Below are positions 16,923-25,721 of a DNA stretch of 64,000 nucleotides, piece after piece. Position numbers and translations under genes: made by a program. This stretch comes from Kitasatospora terrestris (GTDB taxonomy: Bacteria; Actinomycetota; Actinomycetes; Streptomycetales; Streptomycetaceae), in NCBI RefSeq assembly GCF_039542905.1, contig NZ_BAABIS010000001.1, positions 8,184,001-8,248,000 of the forward strand. Direction: 5' to 3'. The notes under the pieces were generated by a model. It worked only from the letters and a program-made list of their open reading frames with translations. It was not told the DNA's origin and ran no database searches. Each line of letters begins with the position of its first letter. The first letter of the stretch is position 1.

Positions 16923-17702
16923 TCACCCGAGGGGGGACGGCAGTCCGTCGTCCGTGGTGGTGCGGGTCCGGAGCCGGCCGCGGGCGGCGCGGCGGGTGAG
17001 GCGGCGGTGCTCGGCGGTGGCCCAGCGGGTGACGCGGGCCGCGTCGAGCGGGGTGCCGTGGCCGACGTGGAGGCGGGTCGGGCCGAGGTCCAGCATGGCG
17101 CGGAGGCTGGCCAGGTTGGCCAGCGGGTCGTCGTGGAAGGGCGGGTTGGCGGGGCGGCCCGGGATCAGCCCCATGAAGGAGTTGGCGATCAGGTCGCCGG
17201 CCACCAGGTCGCCGTCGTCGGTGAGGACGGAGACCGACCCGGCGGTGTGGCCCGGGGTCGGGTGGATCCTGCCCCCGACGCCGAACTCCGCGAGGTCGGT
17301 GGTGCCGGCGCGCAGCAGCAGGTCCGGCTCGAAGGACTCCGCCTCCGCGTGGAGCCGGCGGTCGCGGGCCATCGCCCGGCCCATCGGCCCGGTCGGCAGG
17401 TACGGCTCGCGGACCCGCCCCGTGCGGTACGGGCCGAGGTCGGCGGCGTGCGCGGCGATCGGCGCGCCGGTGAGGCGGCGCAGCTCGGCGGCGGAGCCGA
17501 AGTGGTCGATGTGCCCGTGGGTGAGGACGATCAGGCGGACGTCCTGCGGGTCGACGCCGTGCGAGGCGAGCTGTTCGGTGATCCGGCGGCCGCTGCCCGG
17601 GGTGCCGGAGTCGACGACCACGGGGTGCCGGCCGAGCAGCAGGTAGGCGTTGACGGCGTGGCGGCCGAGGACGGGGATCGGGACGACCTTGGTACGGGAC
17701 AA
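16923..17702 (-). CDS. MBL-fold metallo-hydrolase
   Basis: A 259-residue metallo-beta-lactamase-fold protein. The zinc-binding signature THGHIDHFGS (HxHxDH), the downstream PGHTAGSVSVL His and the GDLIANS Asp are all present. It probably starts at TTG 17702, which has AGGAG 8 nt upstream and gives MSRTKVVPIPVLG. The family hydrolyses thioesters, lactones or nucleic acids; this one resembles the general hydrolase/glyoxalase II-like branch. It is 95 nt downstream of the GlxA-family regulator on the same strand, so it could be part of that unit. Confidence 0.88.
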   Translation of the reverse strand: MSRTKVVPIPVLGRHAVNAYLLLGRHPVVVDSGTPGSGRRITEQLASHGVDPQDVRLIVLTHGHIDHFGSAAELRRLTGAPIAAHAADLGPYRTGRVREPYLPTGPMGRAMARDRRLHAEAESFEPDLLLRAGTTDLAEFGVGGRIHPTPGHTAGSVSVLTDDGDLVAGDLIANSFMGLIPGRPANPPFHDDPLANLASLRAMLDLGPTRLHVGHGTPLDAARVTRWATAEHRRLTRRAARGRLRTRTTTDDGLPSPLG

Positions 17703-17797
17703 CGGGGTTGCTCCTGTTCGGGGTTGGGGGCAGGGTCGGTCGCGCCCCCGCGCGGGGCGGGTCGGCGGATCGGGTGCGTGGGGTGGGTGGGCCGGGG

Positions 17798-18790
17798 TCA
17801 GCCGGTGGGGCGGTGGCGGAAGCGGCGGCGGTACTCGGCGGGGCCGGTGCCGACGCGGCGGCGGAACGCGCGGTGCAGGGTCTCGACCGAGCCGAGGCCG
17901 CTCGCGGCGGCGATGTCGGGCAGCGTCCGGGCGGATTCCTCCAGCAGGCGCCGCGCGGCCTCGACCCGGACGGCCTCCAGGTAGTCGGCGGGGGTGCGGC
18001 CGGTGCGCTGCCGGAAGACGCGGGCGAAGTGGCGGACGCTGAGGTTGGTGCGTGCGGCCAGCTGCTCGACGGTGATGCGTTCGGCGAGGTGGGCGTCGAT
18101 CCAGCGGCGCAGCGCGTCGATCCGGTCGTCGTCGCTCGCCTGGAGTGACAGCGGGACGCTGAACTGGGTCTGACCGCCCGGCCGTTTGACGTACATGACC
18201 ATGGCGCGGGCGGTGGCCAGGGCGACCTCCGGGCCGTGGTCCTCGGCAACCATGGCGAGTGCCAGGTCGAGGGCGGCGGTGACGCCGGCGCAGGTCCAGG
18301 TCCGGCCGGCCCGGATGAAGATCGGGTCGGCGTCGACGGCGATCTCCGGGTGGCGTTCGGCGAGTTGGGCGGCGGTGAGCCAGTGGGTGGTGGCGGGCAG
18401 GCCGTCGAGCAGGCCGGCCGCCGCCAGCAGGTGGACGCCGGCGCAGACGCCGCCGACCCGCCGCGCGGCGGGTGCCGCGCCGGCCAGCCAGCCGACCACC
18501 TCGGGGTCGACCACGGCCGCGTACCCGTCGGCGCCGGCGGTGATGGCGCCCGCGACCAGCAGCGTGTCCGGGCCCGGGGGGACCTCGGCGAGCGCCCGGT
18601 CGGCGACCAGTCGCACCCCGGCGGCCGTGTCGAGGATCCCGGCCCGTGGCGCGGCGATCTCGACCCGGTAGGCGGGGCCGGTGCCGGCGACCAGGCGGGA
18701 GGCGACGGAGAACACTTCCGCCGGGCCGGTGACCTCCAGGAGTTCGACACCGGGGAAGGCGGCGATCACGACGGTGTGCGGTGCGGGCAT
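17798..18790 (-). CDS. GlxA-family transcriptional regulator (DJ-1/PfpI plus AraC HTH)
   Basis: A 330-residue protein. The N-terminal DJ-1/PfpI-like sensor domain (about 5-175) includes VGGVCAGVHLLAAAGLL, with Cys at the nucleophile-elbow position. A C-terminal AraC-type double helix-turn-helix (about 225-325) contains LSVRHFARVFRQRTGRTPADYL and RRLLEESARTLPDIAAASGLG. In streptomycetes such proteins regulate amino-acid and catabolic genes. The target is not known. A TGAC-N8-GTCA inverted repeat lies about 36-50 nt upstream of its ATG, but it is too short to call an operator. Confidence 0.9.
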   Translation of the reverse strand: MPAPHTVVIAAFPGVELLEVTGPAEVFSVASRLVAGTGPAYRVEIAAPRAGILDTAAGVRLVADRALAEVPPGPDTLLVAGAITAGADGYAAVVDPEVVGWLAGAAPAARRVGGVCAGVHLLAAAGLLDGLPATTHWLTAAQLAERHPEIAVDADPIFIRAGRTWTCAGVTAALDLALAMVAEDHGPEVALATARAMVMYVKRPGGQTQFSVPLSLQASDDDRIDALRRWIDAHLAERITVEQLAARTNLSVRHFARVFRQRTGRTPADYLEAVRVEAARRLLEESARTLPDIAAASGLGSVETLHRAFRRRVGTGPAEYRRRFRHRPTG

Positions 18791-19033
18791 GCGTCGATCC
18801 TTCCGCCGCCCGACTCCGTCCGCAATGACCAGCTTCTGTCAGATCCGGCCATCGACCCGATCGGGGACGTCCGACGGCTGCGGGTGCGCGTCCGTGCGCC
18901 CACTCGTACGTGGGAGGGGTTCAGGTTCCACCGGCCGAGTAGGGCGGAACCCGACTGCAGCGGGCGGGGGCCGGTTCGGTGAATCACGTGGTGGGCGTGT
19001 CGGCCGGGCGTGTGACAGATGGCGCGCGGGTCA
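18791..19033. other. Intergenic stretch between GlxA and the GDSL gene
   Basis: About 240 bases with no gene that I can support. It contains the GlxA upstream region and a GGTTCC...GGAACC inverted repeat near 18924. The only clear element nearby is the promoter starting at 19034. Confidence 0.4.
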
Positions 19034-19062
19034 TTGACCCGGCCCGGACCAGTGGGTAACTT
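19034..19062 (+). promoter_or_regulatory. Vegetative-type promoter of the GDSL hydrolase
   Basis: TTGACC (19034-19039), 17 bases, TAACTT (19057-19062), a good sigma-70-like pair about 98 nt before the ATG. The octamer GTAACTTC occurs twice (19056 and 19071), a possible direct-repeat site. Confidence 0.6.
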
Positions 19063-19160
19063 CCCGGCGAGTAACTTCGCGGAAACACGGCCGGGCCGCC
19101 CCCCACGGCCCGGGCCTCTCTTTGGCACGCCCCCCACCCCCGGTTGCAAGGAGACCCCGC

Positions 19161-20039
19161 ATGTCCCTCCGTGCTCGCGCGCGCCGCCTCGCGGTGACCG
19201 CCGTCGCCGCCGCCACCCTCGCCGGTGTCGGCCTTACCCTCCCCGTCCAGGCGCAGGCCGCCTCGACGGTCGACTACGTCGCGCTGGGCGACAGCTACAG
19301 CGCCGGTTCCGGTGTGCTGCCGCTCGACCCGTCCGCGGCGCTGCTCTGTGCCCGGTCCAGCGCGAACTACCCGCACGTGCTGGCCGCCCGGGCGGGGCTG
19401 AACCTCGCCGACGTGACCTGCGGCGGCGCCCAGACGAAGGACTTCGCGGGTTCCCAGTACCCGGGTGTCGGGCCGCAGCTGGACGCGCTGGGCGCGGGCA
19501 CCGACCTGGTGACCATGACGATCGGCGGCAACGACAGCAACACCTTCATCAGCGCGATCCTGGCCTGCGGCTCGGCGGGTGCGGTGACCCTCGGCTTCGG
19601 CCACCCGTGCCAGAGCCTGTACGGCTCCGGCTTCGTGGACACCGTCGACAACACCACCTACCCGGCGCTGAGGGCCGCGCTGGCCGCGGTGCGGGCGAAG
19701 GCGCCGAACGCCCGGGTGGCGATCGTCGGGTACCCGTGGATCGTGCCGAGCGAGGCGGTGCCGGGCTGCTTCGCGAAGATGCCGATCGCCTCGGGCGACA
19801 TCCCGTACCTGCGCGACCTGCAGACGCACCTGAACGCGGCGGTGAAGCGCGCCGCCGCCGACACCGGCGCGACGTACGTGGACCTCTCCGCGGCCTCGGA
19901 CGGGCACGACGCCTGCCAGCCGGTCGGCACCCGGTGGGTGGAGCCGGTGCTGTTCGGCACCAACTTCGTGCCCGTGCACCCGAACGCGCTGGGCGAGGCC
20001 GCGATGGCCGGCCGGGTGGCGGCGGCGCTCGGCCTCTGA
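19161..20039 (+). CDS. Secreted SGNH/GDSL-family esterase
   Basis: A 292-residue exported hydrolase. The signal peptide begins MSLRARARRLAVTAVAAATL and ends near QAQAA-S (about 33). Block I is GDSYSAGSG with the catalytic Ser. Block III is GGNDSN, and a block V-like His is in VPVHPNALGEAA near the C-terminus. Six cysteines (in LLCARSSA, VTCGGA, LACGSA, HPCQS, PGCFAK, DACQPV) suit three disulfides as in the Streptomyces lipase/esterase group. AAGGAG lies 9 nt before the ATG. A perfect terminator hairpin follows. Confidence 0.92.
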   Translation: MSLRARARRLAVTAVAAATLAGVGLTLPVQAQAASTVDYVALGDSYSAGSGVLPLDPSAALLCARSSANYPHVLAARAGLNLADVTCGGAQTKDFAGSQYPGVGPQLDALGAGTDLVTMTIGGNDSNTFISAILACGSAGAVTLGFGHPCQSLYGSGFVDTVDNTTYPALRAALAAVRAKAPNARVAIVGYPWIVPSEAVPGCFAKMPIASGDIPYLRDLQTHLNAAVKRAAADTGATYVDLSAASDGHDACQPVGTRWVEPVLFGTNFVPVHPNALGEAAMAGRVAAALGL

Positions 20040-20049
20040 TCCGTCCACG

Positions 20050-20091
20050 GGACGCCCCGGGCCGCCCCGCAGCGGGTGGTCCGGGGCGTCC
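20050..20091. terminator. Bidirectional terminator between convergent genes
   Basis: A perfect 11-bp stem (20050-20060 with 20081-20091) between the GDSL stop and the TetR stop. Confidence 0.65.
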
Positions 20092-20103
20092 GCGCGTGCG
20101 CGG

Positions 20104-20736
20104 TCAGCCGCGCGGCGCCGCGTCCGCGGAGGCGAGCAGCGCCCGGACGGTGACGGCCATGGTGTGCCGGGCCTGATCGGGCGTCAGGCCGCTGGTGCGC
20201 CAGTGGTGCCAGGCGCTCCAGGTGGTGACCGCGTCGAGGCCGTTGAGGAGGTCGGTGCGGGCGGCTTCGGGCAGCGGGTCGAGTTCGGCGGCGAAGATCT
20301 CGGTGAGGCGGCGGCGGGCGAGGTCGAGCATCTGCCGCACGCCTTCGACGACCGGCGCGGTCGGGTTCTCCAGCCGCAGGACGGCGAGCCGGGCGGGGGT
20401 GACGCCCTCCAGGATGCGGGCGCGCTGCTCGGCGACGGCGGCGATCCGCTCGGCGAGCGGCGCGTCGGCGGGGATCGGCCTGACCTGGGCGAGGAGTTGC
20501 TCCATCCGCCGGTTGACGGCGACCTCGGCGAGTTCGGCCATGTCGGCGAAGTGGTGGAACACCAACCGGCGGGAGACACCCGCCCGCTCGGCGACCTTGT
20601 CGGCGGGGAAGAGCGCCTGGCCCTCGTCGAGCAGCGAGAGGACCGCCTCGGCGATCTTCTCGCGGGTCTGCCGGCCGCGTTCCGTGCGCCCGTCGGTGCC
20701 GGACGGGCCCCCTGTACCGGTCTCGCTGCGCTTCAC
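20104..20736 (-). CDS. TetR-family repressor of the adjacent MMPL exporter
   Basis: A 210-residue regulator. The N-terminal HTH is ALFPADKVAERAGVSRRLVFHHF, followed by the usual all-helical ligand-binding domain. A GTG start at 20736 is preceded by GGAGGGG about 9 nt upstream. The long frame back to 20799 would place the operator (20768-20810) inside the gene, so the shorter start is preferred. It is divergent from the MMPL transporter and probably represses both genes until a ligand binds. Confidence 0.88.
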   Translation of the reverse strand: MKRSETGTGGPSGTDGRTERGRQTREKIAEAVLSLLDEGQALFPADKVAERAGVSRRLVFHHFADMAELAEVAVNRRMEQLLAQVRPIPADAPLAERIAAVAEQRARILEGVTPARLAVLRLENPTAPVVEGVRQMLDLARRRLTEIFAAELDPLPEAARTDLLNGLDAVTTWSAWHHWRTSGLTPDQARHTMAVTVRALLASADAAPRG

Positions 20737-20767
20737 CTCGGTCCCCTCCGCCCTCGCGTTGACTTTG

Positions 20768-20784
20768 TTGCACCGTGAGTGCAA
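20768..20784. promoter_or_regulatory. TetR operator, copy 1 (TTGCAC-N5-GTGCAA)
   Basis: A perfect 6-bp inverted repeat spaced by 5 bases between the divergent TetR and MMPL genes. The second copy begins 26 bp further right, close to two and a half helical turns. Confidence 0.75.
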
Positions 20785-20793
20785 GTGTATGCG

Positions 20794-20810
20794 TTGCACT
20801 GAGAGTGCAA
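20794..20810. promoter_or_regulatory. TetR operator, copy 2 (TTGCAC-N5-GTGCAA)
   Basis: The same repeat as at 20768, with spacer TGAGA instead of CGTGA. Exact half-sites in both copies argue for one dedicated regulator. Confidence 0.75.
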
Positions 20811-20867
20811 TGAGTTTCGGCAGGGGCCGTACGCCCCCGCCGACGTACGAGAGGCGGTCCGCCGCAG

Positions 20868-23069
20868 ATGTTCACCGGTACCGGGCGCTGGTGCGCCCGC
20901 AGACCCAAGCGCGTGGTCGCGTCCTGGCTCCTGCTGCTGGCCACGGCGGTCGCCGCGGTCGCCCTGTTCGGACGGGTCACCAGCGAGGCGGTCTCGATCC
21001 CCGGCAGCGACAGCCAGGCCGCCCGGGACATCACCGACCGGGCGTTCACCGACTCGGCCTCCGGCAAGCAGCCGGTCCTGCTGCACACCGCCGACGGCAC
21101 CCCGCCGCTCACCGCCGCCGACCGGACGGCCGCCGTCCGCGCCGCCGCAGCGGCCGTCGCCGCCGTACCGCACGTCACCGCCGTCACCACGCCCTACGAC
21201 CCGGCCGGCGCCGGGGCGATGAGCGCCGACGGCCGCACCGCCTACCTGTCCGTCGAACTCGACGTCACCGGACGGGACGTCACCCCCGAGATCACCCACG
21301 CCGTCCTCGCCGCCACCGCACCGGCCACCGCCACCGGCATCGAGGTCACCCCCGGCGGCTTCCTCGCCGCCGCCGTCGACAAGGGCAGCACCGGCCGCAG
21401 CGAACTGATCGGCCTCGCCGCCGCCCTGCTGATCCTGGCGGTCACCCTCGGCAGCCTGGTCGCCGCCGGCCTCCCGCTGCTCGCCGGCGTGGTCGGCCTC
21501 GGCATCGCCCTGCCGGTGCTCGGACTGGTCGGCCACCTGATGGACATGCCCGAGGCCGGCGAGACCATCGCCGCGATGATCGGCCTCGGCGTCGGCATCG
21601 ACTACACCCTCTTCGGCCTGACCCGCTTCCGCGACCTGCGGGCCGCCGGCGTCGGCGTCGAGGACGCCGCCGTGCGCACCACCGCGGGCTCCGGCAAGTC
21701 CGTGGCCTTCGCGGGCAGCGCCGTGATCGCGGCCCTCGCCGGACTCGCCCTCGGCGGCATCCCCCTGCTGTACGCGCTGGCGCTGGCCCCGGCCGTCGCC
21801 GTGGTGGTCGCCCTGGGCGTCAACCTCACCCTGCTGCCCGCCGTCCTCGTCCTGCTCGGCGAGAAGCTCACCCCGCGGCGCGCCGCCCCCGCCCCGGACG
21901 CGAAGCCGCGCGGCTGGGGACGCGTCGCCGAACTCGTCGCCGCCCGTCCCTGGCCGCTGCTGCTGGCCGGCCTCGCCCTGCTCGGCGTCCTCGCCGCCCC
22001 CGCGGTCGACCTGCACCTCGGCCAGCTGGACGCGGGCAGCAAGCCCGCCGGCAGCATGAGCCGCACCGCGTACCGGCAGATGGCCGCCGCGTTCGGACCC
22101 GGCTCCAACGGGCCGCTGCAGATCGTCGACGTGCTGCCCACCCCCGCCCAGAACGGCGCCGCCGACCAGCGACTCACCGCCGTCGCCACCGCCCTCGGCC
22201 GCGCCGAGGGCGTCGCCTCGGTCAGCCGCCCCGCCGTCGCCGCCGACGGCCTCACCGTCCGCTGGCAGCTCACGCCCGCCACCGGCCCCGCCGACCCGGC
22301 CACCACCGCGCTCGTCCACCGGCTGCGCGGCGACGTCCTCCCCGCCGCCACCGCCGGCACCGGGCAGAGGCTGCACGTCGGTGGCGCCCCGGCCGCCCAG
22401 GCCGACCTCAACGCGCGGATCGCGCAGCGGATGCCGCTGGTGGTCGGGTTCGTGCTGACCGTCGCCGGACTGCTCCTGCTGCTCGCCTTCCGCTCGCCGC
22501 TGGTCGCGCTGAAGGCCGCCGTGATGAACCTGGTGTCGGTCGCCGCCGCCTACGGCGTGCTCACCGCCGTCTTCCAGGACGGCTGGGGAGCGCGGACGAT
22601 CGGGCTGGACGGGGCGGTGCCCGTCCCCGGGTACGTGCCGCTGCTGATGTTCGCGGTGCTGTTCGGCCTGTCGATGGACTACGAGGTGTTCCTGCTCAGC
22701 GCGGTCCGCGAGAACTACCTGCGCGGACGCGACAACCGGCGAGCGGTGGTCGCGGGCCTCTCCGGTACCGGACGGATCATCAGCTCGGCGGCCCTGATCA
22801 TGGTTGCGGTCTTCCTGAGCTACCTGCTCTCGGACGACCCGGTGGTCAAGATGTTCGGCATCGGCCTGGCCACCGCCGTCGCCCTCGACGCCACCGTCGT
22901 CCGCGGCCTCCTGGTCCCGTCCACCATGGTCCTGCTCGGCGACGGCAACTGGTGGATCCCCCGGTGGCTCGACCGGCTGCTCCCGCACGTCGACATCGAG
23001 GGCGACGGCCACGAGGAGGGCCCGGCGGTGGACCGCCCGGCGGCCGAGCCGGTCAGCGCCGCGCCGTAG
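20868..23069 (+). CDS. MMPL/RND-family transporter
   Basis: A 733-residue exporter with about twelve membrane segments in two halves, each with a large extracytoplasmic loop (about 38-190 and 380-520). MMPL signatures include IGLGVGIDYTLFGLTRFR, ALGVNLTLLPAVL and, in the second half, LFGLSMDYEVFLLSAVREN. The family exports lipids, drugs or metabolites using the proton gradient. It starts at an ATG 57 bp from the nearest operator and is convergent with the PfpI gene, whose stop lies 17 nt inside this gene. The substrate is unknown. Confidence 0.93.
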   Translation: MFTGTGRWCARRPKRVVASWLLLLATAVAAVALFGRVTSEAVSIPGSDSQAARDITDRAFTDSASGKQPVLLHTADGTPPLTAADRTAAVRAAAAAVAAVPHVTAVTTPYDPAGAGAMSADGRTAYLSVELDVTGRDVTPEITHAVLAATAPATATGIEVTPGGFLAAAVDKGSTGRSELIGLAAALLILAVTLGSLVAAGLPLLAGVVGLGIALPVLGLVGHLMDMPEAGETIAAMIGLGVGIDYTLFGLTRFRDLRAAGVGVEDAAVRTTAGSGKSVAFAGSAVIAALAGLALGGIPLLYALALAPAVAVVVALGVNLTLLPAVLVLLGEKLTPRRAAPAPDAKPRGWGRVAELVAARPWPLLLAGLALLGVLAAPAVDLHLGQLDAGSKPAGSMSRTAYRQMAAAFGPGSNGPLQIVDVLPTPAQNGAADQRLTAVATALGRAEGVASVSRPAVAADGLTVRWQLTPATGPADPATTALVHRLRGDVLPAATAGTGQRLHVGGAPAAQADLNARIAQRMPLVVGFVLTVAGLLLLLAFRSPLVALKAAVMNLVSVAAAYGVLTAVFQDGWGARTIGLDGAVPVPGYVPLLMFAVLFGLSMDYEVFLLSAVRENYLRGRDNRRAVVAGLSGTGRIISSAALIMVAVFLSYLLSDDPVVKMFGIGLATAVALDATVVRGLLVPSTMVLLGDGNWWIPRWLDRLLPHVDIEGDGHEEGPAVDRPAAEPVSAAP

Positions 23070-23628
23070 CGTCGGCGACCGCCGCGAGCTCGGCGACCAG
23101 GACCCGGTCGAAGGCCGCCAGGTCGTCGGGCTTGCGGCTGGAGATCAGGGTGCTCGGCCCGCGGGTGCACACGTGCACCTCCTCGTCCACCCAGTCGGCC
23201 CCGGCGTTGCGCAGGTCGGTGCGCAGCGACGGCCACGAGGTGAGGGTGCGCCCGCGCACCACGTCCGCTTCGATCAGTGTCCACGGTCCGTGGCAGATCA
23301 CCGCGACCGGACGGCCGCGCTCGAAGAAGCCGCGGACGAAGGCGACGGCGTCCCGGTCGGTCCGCAGGAAGTCCGGGTTGGCCACGCCGCCCGGCAGCAC
23401 CAGCGCGTCGAAGTCGTCCGCCGACACCTCGGAGACCACCGCGTCCACCGGGAACTCGTCGCCCTTGTCGAGGTGCTCGAAAGCCCGCACCCGCCCCGGC
23501 CGGGTCGACACCAGGCGGGGTTCACCGCCCGCCGACGCCACCGCCTGCCAGGGAGAGGTCAACTCCCGCTGCTCCGCGCCCTCGGGCGCTACCAGGAACG
23601 CCGCCTTCACACCGCGCAGACCCGCCAT
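23053..23628 (-). CDS. DJ-1/PfpI-family type 1 glutamine amidotransferase-like protein
   Basis: A 191-residue single-domain DJ-1/PfpI protein, of the YhbO/PfpI class that acts as a protease/deglycase-like stress protein. It has the nucleophile elbow PVAVICHGPWTLIEA with catalytic Cys and the following His. VLPGGVANPDFLR and TSWPSLRTDLRNAGADWVDE are also family segments. Its last 17 nt overlap the end of the MMPL gene on the other strand. A weak promoter match (GTTT-N15-GGCCAG, 23695-23671) lies upstream. Confidence 0.92.
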   Translation of the reverse strand: MAGLRGVKAAFLVAPEGAEQRELTSPWQAVASAGGEPRLVSTRPGRVRAFEHLDKGDEFPVDAVVSEVSADDFDALVLPGGVANPDFLRTDRDAVAFVRGFFERGRPVAVICHGPWTLIEADVVRGRTLTSWPSLRTDLRNAGADWVDEEVHVCTRGPSTLISSRKPDDLAAFDRVLVAELAAVADATARR

Positions 23629-23713
23629 CGCCGATCACCCTCTCCGTCGTGGACACCGGTCGTCCTGCGTCTGGCCATCGGCGGGGCGGGCAAACCCGGT
23701 GACCGGGGAAGGG

Positions 23714-24463
23714 TCAGGGGACGCGGAAACCGCGGAAGGTGACCGGGGTGCGGGTCTCGAAGCCGAGGCGCCGGTAGAGGGCGAGGGCGGCGGTGTTGGA
23801 CTCGGAGACGTGCAGGAAGGGCAGCTCGCCGCGGGCGGTGATGCGGGCGACGAGGGCGCTCACCAGGCGGGCGGCGTGGCCGCGGCCGCGGGCCTCGGGG
23901 GCGGTGCAGACGGCGCTGATCTCGGTCCAGCCGGGCGGCCGGAGGCGCTCGCCGGCCATCGCGACCAGGACGCCGTGCTCGCGGACACCGAGGTAGCGGC
24001 CGAGCTCGTGGGTGCGGGGGCGGAACGGGCCCGGCTGGGCGCGGGCGACCAGGTCGAGCATCTCGGGCACGTCGTCCGGGCCGAGTTCGACCGGATCGGC
24101 CGGCTCCTCGGCGGGTGCCGCGCCGCGGTGGACCAGTTGCCGTCCCTCCAGGACGAACACCGGCGCCCAGTCGGCGGGCGGCGTCGCCGTGCTGCTGAAC
24201 AGGTCGGCGAACCCGCCGGGGCCCAGCAGCCGCGCGAGGTCCGCCCACGCGGCCGGGTCCGGTTCGCCGGTGACGGCGCAGAAGGTCGCCACCTCCGGCA
24301 GGTAGCCGAGCGCGCGGCCGGAGCGGCGGGCCAGGTGGGCGTGGTGACCGCGCAGCGAGGCGCCGACCGGGTCATCGAGCACGGCGTCGTCGGGGGCGGT
24401 GTGGTCAGGCACGGCGTCGGCGGGCACGATGTCGGCGGGCGCGGTGTCGGCGCGGTGCGGCAT
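23714..24463 (-). CDS. GNAT-family N-acetyltransferase
   Basis: A 249-residue acetyltransferase. The acetyl-CoA motif RGRGHAARLVSAL (about 188-200) fits R/QxxGxG/A, followed by VSESNTAALALYRRLGFETRTPV in motif B. The N-terminal part is a divergent GNAT half or linker with EGRQLVHRG. GAGGGA lies upstream of the ATG. The substrate is unknown. No operon partner is apparent; the RIO kinase follows on the same strand but beyond a strong hairpin. Confidence 0.85.
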   Translation of the reverse strand: MPHRADTAPADIVPADAVPDHTAPDDAVLDDPVGASLRGHHAHLARRSGRALGYLPEVATFCAVTGEPDPAAWADLARLLGPGGFADLFSSTATPPADWAPVFVLEGRQLVHRGAAPAEEPADPVELGPDDVPEMLDLVARAQPGPFRPRTHELGRYLGVREHGVLVAMAGERLRPPGWTEISAVCTAPEARGRGHAARLVSALVARITARGELPFLHVSESNTAALALYRRLGFETRTPVTFRGFRVP

Positions 24464-24562
24464 GGTGCGGTCGTCCCTCTCCGGCGGTGCCGGGCCGCGG
24501 GGTCACGGCCCGTACCGGTCATCGTACGGAGGGACGGTGGGAAGGGTCGGCGGACGCGGCGG

Positions 24563-24592
24563 GCCCCGGACAGCTGGTCATCCGTCCGGGGC
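24563..24592. terminator. Terminator hairpin between GNAT and RIO kinase
   Basis: A perfect 9-bp stem, GCCCCGGAC (24563-24571) with GTCCGGGGC (24584-24592), followed by TTTCCTT on the plus strand. Confidence 0.6.
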
Positions 24593-24677
24593 TTTCCTTG
24601 TCGGGCACCGCCGCGGGGACGGGCCGCCCCGGCGTCTTGCCGGACCGGACCCGCCCCAAACCCGCCGCCCCGCGCGG

Positions 24678-25664
24678 TCAGTCGAGCCGCGCGTCGAAGG
24701 CCAGCAGGTCGACCAGCTCGCCGACCCGGGCCTCCGGCAGGCCGCGGGAGACGAACCAGGCGCCGACGTTGCGCACGTCCCGCTCCAGGAAGGAGCGGCC
24801 GCGCGGGTTGGCGATCACGTCGACGATCTGCGGCACGTCGATGATCACCAGTCGGCCGTCCTGGACCAGGATGTTGTACGCCGAGAGGTCGCCGTGCGCG
24901 TACCCCTCACGGGCCAGCACGGACAGGCTCCGGCCGAGCTGCTCCCAGAGGTCCTCGACGTCGGCCTCCTCGGTGCGCAGCTGGGCGAGCCGCGGCGCGG
25001 CGGCGCCGGTGGCGTCACCGACGAACTCCATCAGGATCTCGGTGCCCAGGATCTGCACCGGGTACGGCACCGCCACGCCCGCCGACCAGAGCCGGCAGAG
25101 CGCACCGAACTCGGCCGCCGCCCACTGCCCGGCGATCGCCTCCTTGCCGAAGGCGGTGCGCTTGGCCATCGCCCGGGTGATCCGGGACTCCTTGTGCTGG
25201 CGGCCCTCCAGGTACCCGGAGTCGCGGTGGAACATCCGGTGCTGCGCGTCGCGGTAGCGCTTGGCGGCGAGCAGGGTGCGGCGCTCGGTGCCCGGCACGC
25301 CGCGCTCCAGCAGGAAGACGTCGGCCTCCTTGCCGGTCTTGACGATGCCGAGCTCGGTGTCGACCGCGGCGAGCTCGGTCACCACCCAGTCGGGACGGGG
25401 CTCGGGGCCCTTCTCGGTCGGGGTGGACTGGTCCCAGGTGGACCAGCGGTCGCCGGTGGGCGGGCCGTCGGTCACCGGGGCGGTGAAGGCGGAGCCGTCG
25501 TCCTCGAAGCCGGAGGCGTCGGTGTCCGCGAAGTACTCGGAGAATTCGGAGGGGAAGTACTCCGGCTCGACGTCGTCGAACCGGTCGTTCCGGCGGCCGC
25601 GCCGAGAAGCGCCCTTGGGGCGGATGCGGGAGAAGGAATCGCTGTCGGCAAAGCGCTCGCGCAC
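24678..25664 (-). CDS. RIO1-family atypical serine/threonine kinase
   Basis: A 328-residue protein with an acidic, disordered N-terminus of about 90 residues and a RIO kinase domain (about 100-325). The ATP-binding Lys is in LLAAKRYRDAQH, the catalytic loop is YAHGDLSAYNILV with Asp and Asn, and the metal-binding Asp is in LVIIDVPQIVD. RIO kinases are common in actinobacteria with unknown targets. It starts at a GTG with AGGAGC upstream. A 26-residue peptide gene lies 57 nt upstream and could be its leader. Confidence 0.92.
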   Translation of the reverse strand: MRERFADSDSFSRIRPKGASRRGRRNDRFDDVEPEYFPSEFSEYFADTDASGFEDDGSAFTAPVTDGPPTGDRWSTWDQSTPTEKGPEPRPDWVVTELAAVDTELGIVKTGKEADVFLLERGVPGTERRTLLAAKRYRDAQHRMFHRDSGYLEGRQHKESRITRAMAKRTAFGKEAIAGQWAAAEFGALCRLWSAGVAVPYPVQILGTEILMEFVGDATGAAAPRLAQLRTEEADVEDLWEQLGRSLSVLAREGYAHGDLSAYNILVQDGRLVIIDVPQIVDVIANPRGRSFLERDVRNVGAWFVSRGLPEARVGELVDLLAFDARLD

Positions 25665-25721
25665 TGCAGTTGCTCCTGGTGGGAACGGCCCACCGGGTGC
25701 GTCGACAGGGGCGACGCGGCG

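Noticed and set aside
18826..18841. TGAC-N8-GTCA inverted repeat upstream of the GlxA gene
   Set aside because: Half-sites of four bases are too short to call an operator.
23671..23695. GTTT-N15-GGCCAG in front of the PfpI gene
   Set aside because: The -10-like element differs from GGG(T/C)A and is not counted among the promoters.
24600..24660. GTTT followed by GGCAAG on the minus strand near 24655
   Set aside because: It is about 160 bases from the GNAT start and the -10 element is off consensus.
20195..24844. Plus-strand open frame of about 1549 codons
   Set aside because: It crosses the TetR, MMPL, PfpI and GNAT genes in other frames and is Arg/Pro-rich, with no recognisable fold.
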